Below, piece by piece: positions 1-6,304 of a stretch of DNA of 59,235 bases. The translations under genes and the position numbers were made by a program. The stretch's first letter is position 1, and each line of letters begins with the position of its first letter. Below the pieces are notes generated by a model, which saw only the letters and a list, made by a program, of their open reading frames with translations, was not told where the DNA came from and made no database searches. This DNA comes from Bacilli bacterium (GTDB taxonomy: Bacteria > Bacillota_I > Bacilli_A > RFN20 > CAG-826): assembly GCA_017635565.1 (NCBI GenBank), contig JAGBLE010000028.1, forward strand, positions 1 through 59,235. The letters are read 5' to 3'.

Positions 1-135
1 AATATCATAGACTTTTGTCCATTTTATTATGCGTCTATGCATTGTTATTCTTGAACAACCATCCACAACAGGCGTAAAACCGCTCTTCTTGTACTCAAGC
101 ACCATCTTGAGTTTTTCTTCTTTTGTCCATCTCAT
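1..135 (-). CDS. IS3-family transposase OrfA, N-terminal fragment (continues off window)
   Basis: The reading frame starts at the ATG at 135 (minus) and stays open for 45 codons to the window edge. A strong GGAGGGG ribosome-binding site sits 8 bases upstream. The protein begins MRWTKEEKLKMVLEYKKSG and continues with a PVVDGCSR...RRIIKWTKVYD pattern, typical of the helix-turn-helix OrfA of IS3/IS150-like elements that recognises the terminal repeats. The rest of the protein lies outside the window, so integrity cannot be judged. Overlap with the IS end at 157-177 supports the call. Confidence 0.6.
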   Translation of the reverse strand, partial: MRWTKEEKLKMVLEYKKSGFTPVVDGCSRITMHRRIIKWTKVYDI

Positions 136-177
136 GATAAAAACCCCTCCAGTTAGTTGTCCAACTTTTGGGGTTCA
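1..177 (-). mobile_element. End of an IS3-family (IS150-like) insertion sequence, partial
   Basis: This is the 5' end of an insertion sequence transcribed leftward and cut by the window edge. Around 157-177 lies a terminal-repeat-like sequence reading, on the minus strand, TGAACCCCAAAAGTTGGACA, which resembles the ends of IS3/IS150-type elements. The start of a transposase-type helix-turn-helix protein follows directly. Only one end is visible, so neither the other inverted repeat nor a target duplication can be checked. Family assignment rests on recognising the terminal motif and the protein start. Confidence 0.65.
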
Positions 178-221
178 TATCAAATCTCTTGGCTTTTTAT
201 GTAAATATAAAAGTTAATAAA

Positions 222-1454
222 TTATAGTAATGAAGGTAAATCTGTTTCTTCGATAAGACTATCGAGAATTGTTTCTATAGTCATCAAACATCTTGGTAAG
301 TGGTATGGTCCTTTCCACAGACTTCCTTTTTGAGTGTGACTCACTGAGCCATCTCTATGTAAATATCCATACCATTCACCATATTCCTTATCAGAGAAGT
401 GATTAAATGAATAGTCGTGGACTTTTTTAAACCACTCAAAATATTTTTCTTCTTTTGTGAGCTTATATGCGGTTAAAGTTGCAATTAATGCTTCATTATG
501 AACCCACCAGAGTTTCATATCGTGTTCTAACTGTTCACATGGTCTATTAAATAAATCGACAAAATATTTAATTCCACCAAATTCTTTGTCCCAACCTCTT
601 TCAAGTGACCAATTTAAAATATTGAGAGCTTTAGTTAATAACTCTTTATCATTAGTCATATTGGCGTAATTCATCAAGAACCACGAATTTTCAATTGAAT
701 GACCAGGATTAATCGTCCTTCCAGTTGGATTATCTAAAATTGAACCATCTAATTCGACATTTTCTAAGACACATTTATACTCTTCTTTATAATGAAGAGA
801 AATCATATCGTGAATAATGCTTTTAATAATTGGATCATATTTAGAAACGTTGCCACTTATTCTTCTTAATTCTTGAGCAGTGCTCACCAAGACCATCGGA
901 TTAGCGTTACTATGTAAATTCCTCACTTTGCTATTTTCTTTTGGGGTTATTTTGAATGGATCAGTCTCTGGTTGGCGATATAATTGATACATCAAATCAA
1001 AATATTTTTCCGCTAATTGGAGATCTTCCTTGTTTTTGCTAATGAGATAATATTCTGCAAAACCGGCGACTAAAAACGATTCAGAGAAATAATATCTTCT
1101 CTTTCTTATTGGAAGTCCTTCTCTTGATACAACAAAGAACATTCTTCCATCTGAATCAATACAATGTTCTTTAATGAATTTCGCCCCGCTTTTAGCAGCG
1201 TCAACCCATTCTTTGTTATATCCGTAGTTATTAACTAATTTTGAGAATGTCCATAAACATCTCCCTTGAAACCACACTGATTTGTCTGGGTTATAATTTC
1301 TTCCTTCGCGGTCCACACTAGAATTGAATCCGCCATATGTTTCATCAATTAAATCGGAATTCATCCAGAACGGAATAACATCATCTAATAATGCCTGATG
1401 ATAAAAGCTTTTTAATTTTATTAATTCATTTTTTTCCATACTTTTATTATCCAT
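222..1454 (-). CDS. AGE-family sugar 2-epimerase (N-acylglucosamine 2-epimerase-like)
   Basis: A soluble protein of 410 residues, the usual length for the AGE (renin-binding-protein-like) family of alpha/alpha6-barrel epimerases. These enzymes invert C2 of GlcNAc/ManNAc, glucose/mannose or cellobiose. The two histidines expected in the active site are visible: H252 in NPGHSIENSW and H385 in GPYHLPRC. The barrel signature WWVHNEALIA is also present. Substrate cannot be fixed from sequence alone. The nearby nagA and ROK kinase make an N-acetylmannosamine/GlcNAc role attractive, but the gene points the other way and is separated by the GGDEF gene. The ATG at 1454 lacks a good ribosome-binding site, and the internal Met6 is an alternative start. 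Confidence 0.8.
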   Translation of the reverse strand: MDNKSMEKNELIKLKSFYHQALLDDVIPFWMNSDLIDETYGGFNSSVDREGRNYNPDKSVWFQGRCLWTFSKLVNNYGYNKEWVDAAKSGAKFIKEHCIDSDGRMFFVVSREGLPIRKRRYYFSESFLVAGFAEYYLISKNKEDLQLAEKYFDLMYQLYRQPETDPFKITPKENSKVRNLHSNANPMVLVSTAQELRRISGNVSKYDPIIKSIIHDMISLHYKEEYKCVLENVELDGSILDNPTGRTINPGHSIENSWFLMNYANMTNDKELLTKALNILNWSLERGWDKEFGGIKYFVDLFNRPCEQLEHDMKLWWVHNEALIATLTAYKLTKEEKYFEWFKKVHDYSFNHFSDKEYGEWYGYLHRDGSVSHTQKGSLWKGPYHLPRCLMTIETILDSLIEETDLPSLL

Positions 1455-1608
1455 TAATTTCTTTTAAAAAGATATGGCTAAAATAATCAAATATTTGCTC
1501 TTTACTGCCTTTTATTGTCAAATTAAGTTCTGCTAGTCGACTTATTTTGATTTTTTACGACATAGGGACATAAATTTTTCTTTATATTAAAGAACTATTC
1601 TGTTTTAT

Positions 1609-1638
1609 TTGCTTATTGCGTTTTTTCAAGGTTATACT
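1609..1638 (+). promoter_or_regulatory. Candidate promoter of the GGDEF gene
   Basis: TTGCTT (1609-1614) and TATACT (1633-1638) are separated by 18 bases, giving a sigma-70/SigA-like promoter that would start transcription about 15 bases before the gene at 1661. Based on hexamer match only. Confidence 0.4.
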
Positions 1639-1660
1639 TAATACTTGAAAAGAGAATCCT

Positions 1661-2746
1661 ATGGATGCATTTGTTAATTACTTATTACAAAACTGGGCAT
1701 TGATTCTTATTTTGCTCGCTTTTCTAATCATGCTTAAGATAACTGTTTTCATTGATAGGAAAACCGCTATCAGAATGCTCCTTTTGGTTATTTCAATTTT
1801 TGCACTCTCAATCATTGTCTTCACTGAATTCTATCTTGCTGATCTCGGCGGATATCGAGAAGCTCGACTGTCAATGATGGCGATAAGATATAGTGCAACT
1901 CCGTTAATTATCGCCTTAATCTTATTTGCGTCACTTGGAAAGTGGAGATGGTATGCTATTATCCCTGCTGCTATATTCGCAATACTCAATATTGTTTCTA
2001 CATTTACTGGAATCGTATTTGACATTGATAATTCAGGAAATTTAGTACGTGGAGTATTAGGTTTCTTACCATATATTGCTGTTGGAATTTATAGTGTAGC
2101 TTTAATTGTTACTCTCATCTGGAAGAGCGATAAATTAATTACTGATATTATTCCAATTTCGTTTACTGCGTTTGTTCTTGCTTCTGGAGTTATTTTCCCT
2201 CTTGTTATTGGAAAAGAATATTCAAAGATTTTCTGTACAACCATCGCCATCGCGTTATTTGTATATTACGTATTCTTAATCCTCCAACTAACCAAAAAAG
2301 ATTCATTAACTGGTTTATTAAATCGGCAGGCATATTACGTTTCAATTAAGAATAACGCGAAAGAAATCACCGCTTTTATCTCAATCGATATGAATGAATT
2401 AAAAACAATTAACGACAATTATGGCCATTCTGCAGGAGATGAAGCCTTAATTACTTTATCTAAATGTTTTACTGATGCGGTAAAAAGAAAACAACTCGTT
2501 TATCGTGTTGGTGGAGATGAATTTGCAATCATATGCTTAAAAACATCAGAAGAAGAACTTAATCAATTATTAACTGACATCAAGGAAAATGTCGCTAAAA
2601 CTAACTATACTTGCTCCATTGGATATTGTTATTCTCCAAATGAATCAAAAAATATGAATGAAATGATTAAAGAATCCGATGAGATGATGTATGAAGATAA
2701 GGCAAGATATTATAAAAAAAGTGGATCAAATCGACGAACTAAATAA
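1661..2746 (+). CDS. Membrane-anchored GGDEF protein (putative diguanylate cyclase)
   Basis: 361 residues. The first about 210 form six or seven hydrophobic segments, followed by a GGDEF domain. The entry motif DSLTGLLNRQAY begins near residue 214, the metal/substrate segment is SIDMNELKTINDNYGHSAGDE near 241-261, and an intact GGDEF lies at 284-288. Such domains condense two GTP into cyclic di-GMP. The RxxD inhibitory site expected just upstream of GGDEF is absent, so product inhibition through that site is unlikely. No EAL or HD-GYP partner is in the window. The N-terminal membrane region matches no sensor family I recognise, so the input signal is unknown. Confidence 0.85.
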   Translation: MDAFVNYLLQNWALILILLAFLIMLKITVFIDRKTAIRMLLLVISIFALSIIVFTEFYLADLGGYREARLSMMAIRYSATPLIIALILFASLGKWRWYAIIPAAIFAILNIVSTFTGIVFDIDNSGNLVRGVLGFLPYIAVGIYSVALIVTLIWKSDKLITDIIPISFTAFVLASGVIFPLVIGKEYSKIFCTTIAIALFVYYVFLILQLTKKDSLTGLLNRQAYYVSIKNNAKEITAFISIDMNELKTINDNYGHSAGDEALITLSKCFTDAVKRKQLVYRVGGDEFAIICLKTSEEELNQLLTDIKENVAKTNYTCSIGYCYSPNESKNMNEMIKESDEMMYEDKARYYKKSGSNRRTK

Positions 2747-2758
2747 ATTAACAAAATG

Positions 2759-2789
2759 AAAGTGAGATATTGATATTTTCTCACTTTTT
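2759..2789 (+). terminator. Rho-independent terminator after the GGDEF gene
   Basis: AAAGTGAGA (2759-2767) and TCTCACTTT (2779-2787) form a perfect 9-bp stem followed by a short T run. It separates the GGDEF gene from nagA. Confidence 0.75.
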
Positions 2790-2882
2790 ATTAATTTTTA
2801 TCCGAAATGTTAAAAAGTAAATTTGGTGATATTGAAAACAAGAATTATATTTCATAAAATATAAAAAATAGGAAGTTCTAAT

Positions 2883-4004
2883 ATGGTCATTAAAAATCTT
2901 AAAATCGTTTTAGAAAATCGAATTATTGAAAAAGGATATCTCGCTTTTGAAGATGGAATAATTACTGAAATCGGAGAAGGAGAATGCCATAAGACCGCTA
3001 TAGATGGAAAAGGATATATCGCGATGCCTGGCTTTATTGATGTTCATATCCACGGAAGTTCAGGAATTGACTTCATGGATGCCAAAGAAGAAGATTATCC
3101 AGTCATTGCTAATTCTTTATATAAGGAAGGTGTTACAACATTTTTAGCAACCACCTTAACTAGTGATCACGAATCGCTAAAAAGAGTGTGTCAAGTTGTT
3201 AACAAAATCAAAAAAGAAGTGCCTTCTTTAGGCGGAATTCATTTTGAAGGCCCTTATATTAATGAAAAATATAAAGGTGCTCAAAACGAAAAATATATTC
3301 GTTTGCCAGATATAAAAGAATTCGATGAATTACAAAAGATTTCTGGTAATTCAGTCAAATACATTACTTTAGCAGTTGAAAAAGAGGGGGCCCTTGAATT
3401 TGTTAAGCATGTAACTAGCCAAGGAGTGGTAGCGTCTGTTGGGCATAGTGACGCAACTTTTGAAGATGTGAAAAAAGCAATTGAAGTTGGTTTATCCAAT
3501 ACCACTCATACACATAATGCGATGTCTCCACATCATCATCGTCACCCTGGAATTGTTACCGCGGCTTTCTATTTTGATAATTTGTTTACAGAATTTATTT
3601 GTGATAAAATCCATGTTTGTCCTGATACCTTACTCGCATCTTATAAAATCATTACTCCTGAGAGATTTGTGATGATTACCGATGCTCTAAGGATTAAAAA
3701 TTCGAATATTGAAAAATTTCAATTATTTGGACTTGATTGCGTGAAAAAAGATGGTGCTGCTTATTTGACTAGTGGCCCGTTAGCGGGATCGATATTAACG
3801 ATGGACCAAGGGTTACGAAATATGAAAGAAATAACTGGAGCTTCTTTAATTGATTTAGCAAAGATAACAAGTAGGAACGCCGCTAAATCGCTTCATTTAT
3901 CAGATCGTGGAACTCTCGAAGTTAATAAGCTTGCTGATTTTGTTTTATTGGATGATTCATTACACGTTAAAGAAACATATAAATTAGGCAAGAAGGTATA
4001 TTGA
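2883..4004 (+). CDS. nagA: N-acetylglucosamine-6-phosphate deacetylase
   Basis: 373 residues, close to the 380 usual for NagA, a cytoplasmic amidohydrolase that releases acetate from GlcNAc-6-P to give glucosamine-6-P. Visible motifs include the metal-binding GFIDVHIHGSSGIDFMD, the HFEGPYI segment with the metal-ligand glutamate, VGHSDA, THTHNAMSPHHHRHPG and the catalytic Asp in MITDAL. An AGGAAG ribosome-binding site precedes the ATG. The gene ends in TGA one base before the next ATG, so it is co-transcribed with the ROK kinase. No nagB (deaminase) is seen in the window. Confidence 0.92.
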   Translation: MVIKNLKIVLENRIIEKGYLAFEDGIITEIGEGECHKTAIDGKGYIAMPGFIDVHIHGSSGIDFMDAKEEDYPVIANSLYKEGVTTFLATTLTSDHESLKRVCQVVNKIKKEVPSLGGIHFEGPYINEKYKGAQNEKYIRLPDIKEFDELQKISGNSVKYITLAVEKEGALEFVKHVTSQGVVASVGHSDATFEDVKKAIEVGLSNTTHTHNAMSPHHHRHPGIVTAAFYFDNLFTEFICDKIHVCPDTLLASYKIITPERFVMITDALRIKNSNIEKFQLFGLDCVKKDGAAYLTSGPLAGSILTMDQGLRNMKEITGASLIDLAKITSRNAAKSLHLSDRGTLEVNKLADFVLLDDSLHVKETYKLGKKVY

Positions 4005-4005
4005 T

Positions 4006-5388
4006 ATGAGAAAACCAATCTTAGAACCAGAATTCAAACCAGCGATAATTGAATTAAGAAACTTTGAAAATGAAGTTAATAAATTCAAAAACAAAGAGCA
4101 TGTTGTTGTTTCTGTTGAAAGAGCGGGTGGATACATTTATCGAAGAGAGTTTGACATTCTTCCAAAAGGCATTGATGATGAAAGAAATATCTTCATTGTT
4201 GAAAGACTAATTAAATGTATCCTATGGGTCGTTGGTGGTTATAAGATTTATATTGCGGGACCTCATTATATATATGAAAAAATAAAAGAATTTTATTCTC
4301 CAAACAAATTGAGAGATTTTGATTTTCATTTCATGTCAACTGTATTTGAAAAAGAAATGGAAGTTATTGAATGCAGTTATGAAGACATTCCTAACCAGAA
4401 ATCTAGTTCGATTCCAATCGGCGGCCATTTAGAAGGTAGACGTATTGGCTTTGATGTCGGTGGTAGTGATATTAAAGTTTCTGCGGTGGTTGATGGAAAA
4501 GTCATTGATTCTAAAGAAATCGTTTGGTTGCCTAAATTAAATGAAGACATTAATTATCATTATGATTTCTTTTATAAAGCAATGAAAGATGCGGTAGATG
4601 TCTTAGGCGGAGATGTTGACGCGATTGGAATTTCTGCGGCAGGAGTAATCGTGGAAAATAAGCCAATGGTTTCTTCGATTTTTATCAAAGTTCCAAAAGA
4701 GAATTTTGATTTAGTTAAAGGAGCGTATATAAACACGGTCCATAGATTAGAAAAAGAATTAGGACATAAAATACCTTTTGAAGTCGCTAATGATGGTGAT
4801 GTTACTGCTCTTGCTGGGGCTATTGATTTGAAAGATAACTGTGTTTTAGGAATTGCTATGGGAACTAGTGAGGCGGTTGGTTATGTAGATGAACACGGCA
4901 ATTTAACTGGCTGGTTTTCTGAATTAGCGTTTATGCCTGTTGATTTCAATAAAAACGCCGAAGTGGATGAGTGGAGTAAAGATTTTGGTGTCGGATGTAA
5001 ATATTTCTCTCAAGATGCAGTTATTAAACTTGCTCCAAAAGCTGGAATTGTTCTTGATGAATCATTAACTTTAGCGGACAAATTAAAAGTTGTCCAAAAG
5101 CTTCATGAAGAAGGACACGAAGGAGCGAAACAAATCTTTGAATCTATCGGAGTATATCTTGCTTATACGATTGCCTTTTACGCTGAATTTTATAAAATTA
5201 AACATCTTATTTTATTAGGAAGAGTGACTTCAAATAAAGGTGGGGAAGTAATTTTAAAAGTTGCTAAAGAAACTTTGGAAAAAGAATTCCCTGAATATAG
5301 AGATATCGATATTAGGATGCCAAGCGATTTTATGAGGCGATTAGGTCAATCAATTGCCGCTGCATCTTTAACTGAGAACAAAGCGTAG
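4006..5388 (+). CDS. ROK-family sugar kinase with an extra N-terminal domain
   Basis: 460 residues. A ROK (actin-like ATPase) core begins near residue 145 with the phosphate loop GFDVGGSDIKVSAVVDG, has a middle segment with ISAAGVIVENKP and an adenosine region with GIAMGTSEAVGY. Typical ROK kinases have about 300 residues. The first about 140 residues here are an additional domain I do not recognise. The gene starts one base after nagA, so a role in amino-sugar phosphorylation (GlcNAc or ManNAc kinase) is inferred from context. The classic ROK cysteine-rich zinc motif is not evident. A sugar-sensing or regulatory function is an alternative. Confidence 0.7.
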   Translation: MRKPILEPEFKPAIIELRNFENEVNKFKNKEHVVVSVERAGGYIYRREFDILPKGIDDERNIFIVERLIKCILWVVGGYKIYIAGPHYIYEKIKEFYSPNKLRDFDFHFMSTVFEKEMEVIECSYEDIPNQKSSSIPIGGHLEGRRIGFDVGGSDIKVSAVVDGKVIDSKEIVWLPKLNEDINYHYDFFYKAMKDAVDVLGGDVDAIGISAAGVIVENKPMVSSIFIKVPKENFDLVKGAYINTVHRLEKELGHKIPFEVANDGDVTALAGAIDLKDNCVLGIAMGTSEAVGYVDEHGNLTGWFSELAFMPVDFNKNAEVDEWSKDFGVGCKYFSQDAVIKLAPKAGIVLDESLTLADKLKVVQKLHEEGHEGAKQIFESIGVYLAYTIAFYAEFYKIKHLILLGRVTSNKGGEVILKVAKETLEKEFPEYRDIDIRMPSDFMRRLGQSIAAASLTENKA

Positions 5389-5473
5389 AAAAAATTGAAA
5401 AAAAGACGAACTAATTAATCCCGCTAAAGAATGATTTTTGATAATTATTACCTATAGAACTAAATAGCATTTT

Positions 5474-5504
5474 TTGAAATACATTTTTTTAACTATCTTA
5501 TAGT
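5474..5504 (+). promoter_or_regulatory. Candidate promoter of small-peptide locus A, with dyad AACTAT-N3-ATAGTT
   Basis: TTGAAA (5474-5479) and TATAGT (5499-5504) are 19 bases apart. The -10 lies in an inverted repeat AACTAT-N3-ATAGTT (5491-5505) that recurs at the second peptide locus (8939-8953). About 35 bases downstream, the 17-base sequence CCTCTATTTATTAAATG (5540-5556) recurs identically, inverted, at 8879-8895. The shared block marks the two loci as homologous. Confidence 0.5.
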
Positions 5505-5579
5505 TATTAAAATTCTTTTCACAATTTTTCATTTTTCTTCCTCTATTTATTAAATGTAGTGGTTATGCATGACTTCTAC

Positions 5580-5669
5580 ACGTAGCTTCACTATTAGCAG
5601 TAGTGTTAGTAAATTGTTCTTTTTGTGGTTTCTTTTCAATACGAAACACCTGTTAAGGGTGTGCTACGT
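5580..5669 (+). promoter_or_regulatory. Structured 5' leader of small-peptide locus A
   Basis: ACGTAGC (5580-5586) and GCTACGT (5663-5669) form a perfect 7-bp long-range stem enclosing two hairpins, CACTA/TAGTG and ACACC/GGTGT. The stem ends just before the AGAAGG ribosome-binding site of the 27-residue peptide at 5687. A long folded leader controlling access to the start is typical of type I toxin mRNAs. The regulatory role is inferred. Confidence 0.45.
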
Positions 5670-5686
5670 AAAGAAAGAAGGCGTGT

Positions 5687-5770
5687 ATGGAAGAAGCAAT
5701 TCTTTTATTACTTATATTGTGTATCCTTGTGTACATGATAAAAAAATCCCCATCTGACAACAATAGATAG
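5687..5770 (+). CDS. 27-residue hydrophobic peptide, type I toxin-like (locus A)
   Basis: A tiny gene starting at ATG 5687, with AGAAGG five bases upstream. The peptide begins MEEAILLLLILCILVYMIKK and ends SPSDNNR. It is one hydrophobic helix of about 15 residues followed by lysines and a polar tail, the form of Fst/TxpA/BsrE-class membrane toxins. Support comes from the surroundings. A consensus promoter and terminator on the opposite strand define a short antisense RNA over the 3' end of the gene. A second related locus lies 3 kb away in inverted orientation. Toxicity is inferred; the peptide matches no named family I can quote. Confidence 0.6.
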   Translation: MEEAILLLLILCILVYMIKKSPSDNNR

Positions 5771-5786
5771 GGGGAAAACTTCTTCT
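5739..5786 (-). ncRNA. Predicted antisense RNA opposing the 3' end of peptide A
   Basis: On the minus strand TTGACA (5815-5820) and TTTACT (5792-5797) are exactly 17 bases apart and predict a start near 5785. About 15 bases later a terminator hairpin forms between CCCC/TCT and AGA/GGGG (plus-strand 5748-5774), followed by a run of T (plus-strand A 5741-5746). The RNA would be about 47 bases and would overlap the last ten codons of the peptide gene. This is the expected position for a type I antitoxin. Confidence 0.55.
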
Positions 5787-5791
5787 CTTTA

Positions 5792-5820
5792 AGTAAACCA
5801 CAATCAAGGGATGTTGTCAA
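5792..5820 (-). promoter_or_regulatory. Promoter of the antisense RNA at locus A
   Basis: Perfect -35 TTGACA (5815-5820), 17-base spacer, and -10 TTTACT (5792-5797, 4 of 6 matches), reading on the minus strand. The -35 overlaps a TTGTCA on the plus strand, so a divergent promoter toward the 23-residue reading frame at 5864 is possible. Confidence 0.5.
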
Positions 5821-5823
5821 TTC

Positions 5824-5845
5824 AGATAGTTTTACAATACTATCT
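5824..5845 (+). repeat. Hairpin upstream of the 23-codon reading frame
   Basis: AGATAGT and ACTATCT form a perfect 7-bp inverted repeat 18 bases before the GGAGG of the next small reading frame. It could be an operator or an RNA hairpin. There is no T run, so it is not a standard terminator. Confidence 0.4.
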
Positions 5846-5863
5846 AAACATTTTGGAGGAAAA

Positions 5864-5935
5864 ATGAAAAAAATTAAGAATACTTTTATAAGTAAACTTA
5901 GATGGTGTAAAATATATTCATCGAAAGAATTATAG
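5864..5935 (+). CDS. Possible 23-residue basic peptide or leader peptide
   Basis: ATG at 5864 is preceded by a consensus GGAGG five to six bases upstream. The peptide begins MKKIKNTFISKLRWCK and ends IYSSKEL. It is basic and not strongly hydrophobic. Its position, ahead of a hairpin (TTCAGCAA/TTGCTGAA, 5944-5967) and the 85-residue gene at 5993, would fit a leader peptide. The good ribosome-binding site is the only direct evidence of translation; it could be chance. Confidence 0.35.
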   Translation: MKKIKNTFISKLRWCKIYSSKEL

Positions 5936-5943
5936 ATATAATT

Positions 5944-5967
5944 TTCAGCAATTAATTTTTTGCTGAA
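5944..5967 (+). repeat. Hairpin in the leader of the 85-residue gene
   Basis: TTCAGCAA (5944-5951) and TTGCTGAA (5960-5967) form a perfect 8-bp stem with an 8-base loop. It lies between the 23-codon frame and the ribosome-binding site AAAGGAGAA of the gene at 5993. It is not followed by a T run. An attenuation or processing role is speculative. Confidence 0.4.
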
Positions 5968-5992
5968 CTTTAGTTAAAGGAGAATCGTTTTA

Positions 5993-6250
5993 ATGAAAAA
6001 CACTAACGCGTTTAGAACACGTGCGAAAGATGAAATCGCAAAACTTGAAAAAGATACCTATGGTAGAGACATTTCTCATGAAGAAATTGAAATTGTTTTC
6101 TTATCATATGTTATGGGATACATTAAGGGACTATTTGTTGTTGCTAGAAACACCGATGGAAGAATTTATGAAATTTCTTCTAATCCAAACACCGGAAAAT
6201 TCTATATCGATGTTTACAAAAAAGAAGGAAATAAAGTCGTTAATATCTAA
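5993..6250 (+). CDS. Small conserved-looking protein of unknown function, 85 residues
   Basis: ATG preceded by AAAGGAGAA at good distance. The protein is soluble and mixed alpha/beta. The N-terminal half is charged and helical (RAKDEIAKLEKD) and the C-terminal half is strand-rich with NTDGRIYEISSNPNTGKFYIDVYKK. There is no signal peptide or membrane segment. I do not recognise the family. It lies 54 bases before the EF-G-like gene, which has its own ribosome-binding site, so co-transcription is likely. An overlapping frame at 6021-6257 has no ribosome-binding site and is a shadow. Confidence 0.65.
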   Translation: MKNTNAFRTRAKDEIAKLEKDTYGRDISHEEIEIVFLSYVMGYIKGLFVVARNTDGRIYEISSNPNTGKFYIDVYKKEGNKVVNI

Positions 6251-6304
6251 TTGTTAAAGTTGCCTTAAATAGATGATTCTATATGAGGCTTATAAGGAGT
6301 CTAT

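Noticed and set aside
29-217. 62-codon plus-strand frame at the left edge
   Set aside because: It is the complement of the IS3 transposase start, which has a strong ribosome-binding site and family motifs.
4002-4004. TGA read as tryptophan (Mycoplasma code 4)
   Set aside because: TGA ends nagA, rhaB and the HAD gene at the normal family length, one or a few bases from the next start, so it is a stop codon here.
5569-5757. 62-codon frame overlapping peptide A
   Set aside because: Different frame, no ribosome-binding site, composition of an untranslated leader; the 27-codon frame has the site and the antisense geometry.
5864-5935. Treating the 23-codon frame as a third toxin
   Set aside because: It lacks a hydrophobic helix, the shared upstream block and an antisense terminator; kept only as a possible leader peptide.
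6021-6257. 78-codon frame overlapping the 85-residue gene
   Set aside because: No ribosome-binding site; the overlapping frame at 5993 has AAAGGAGAA.
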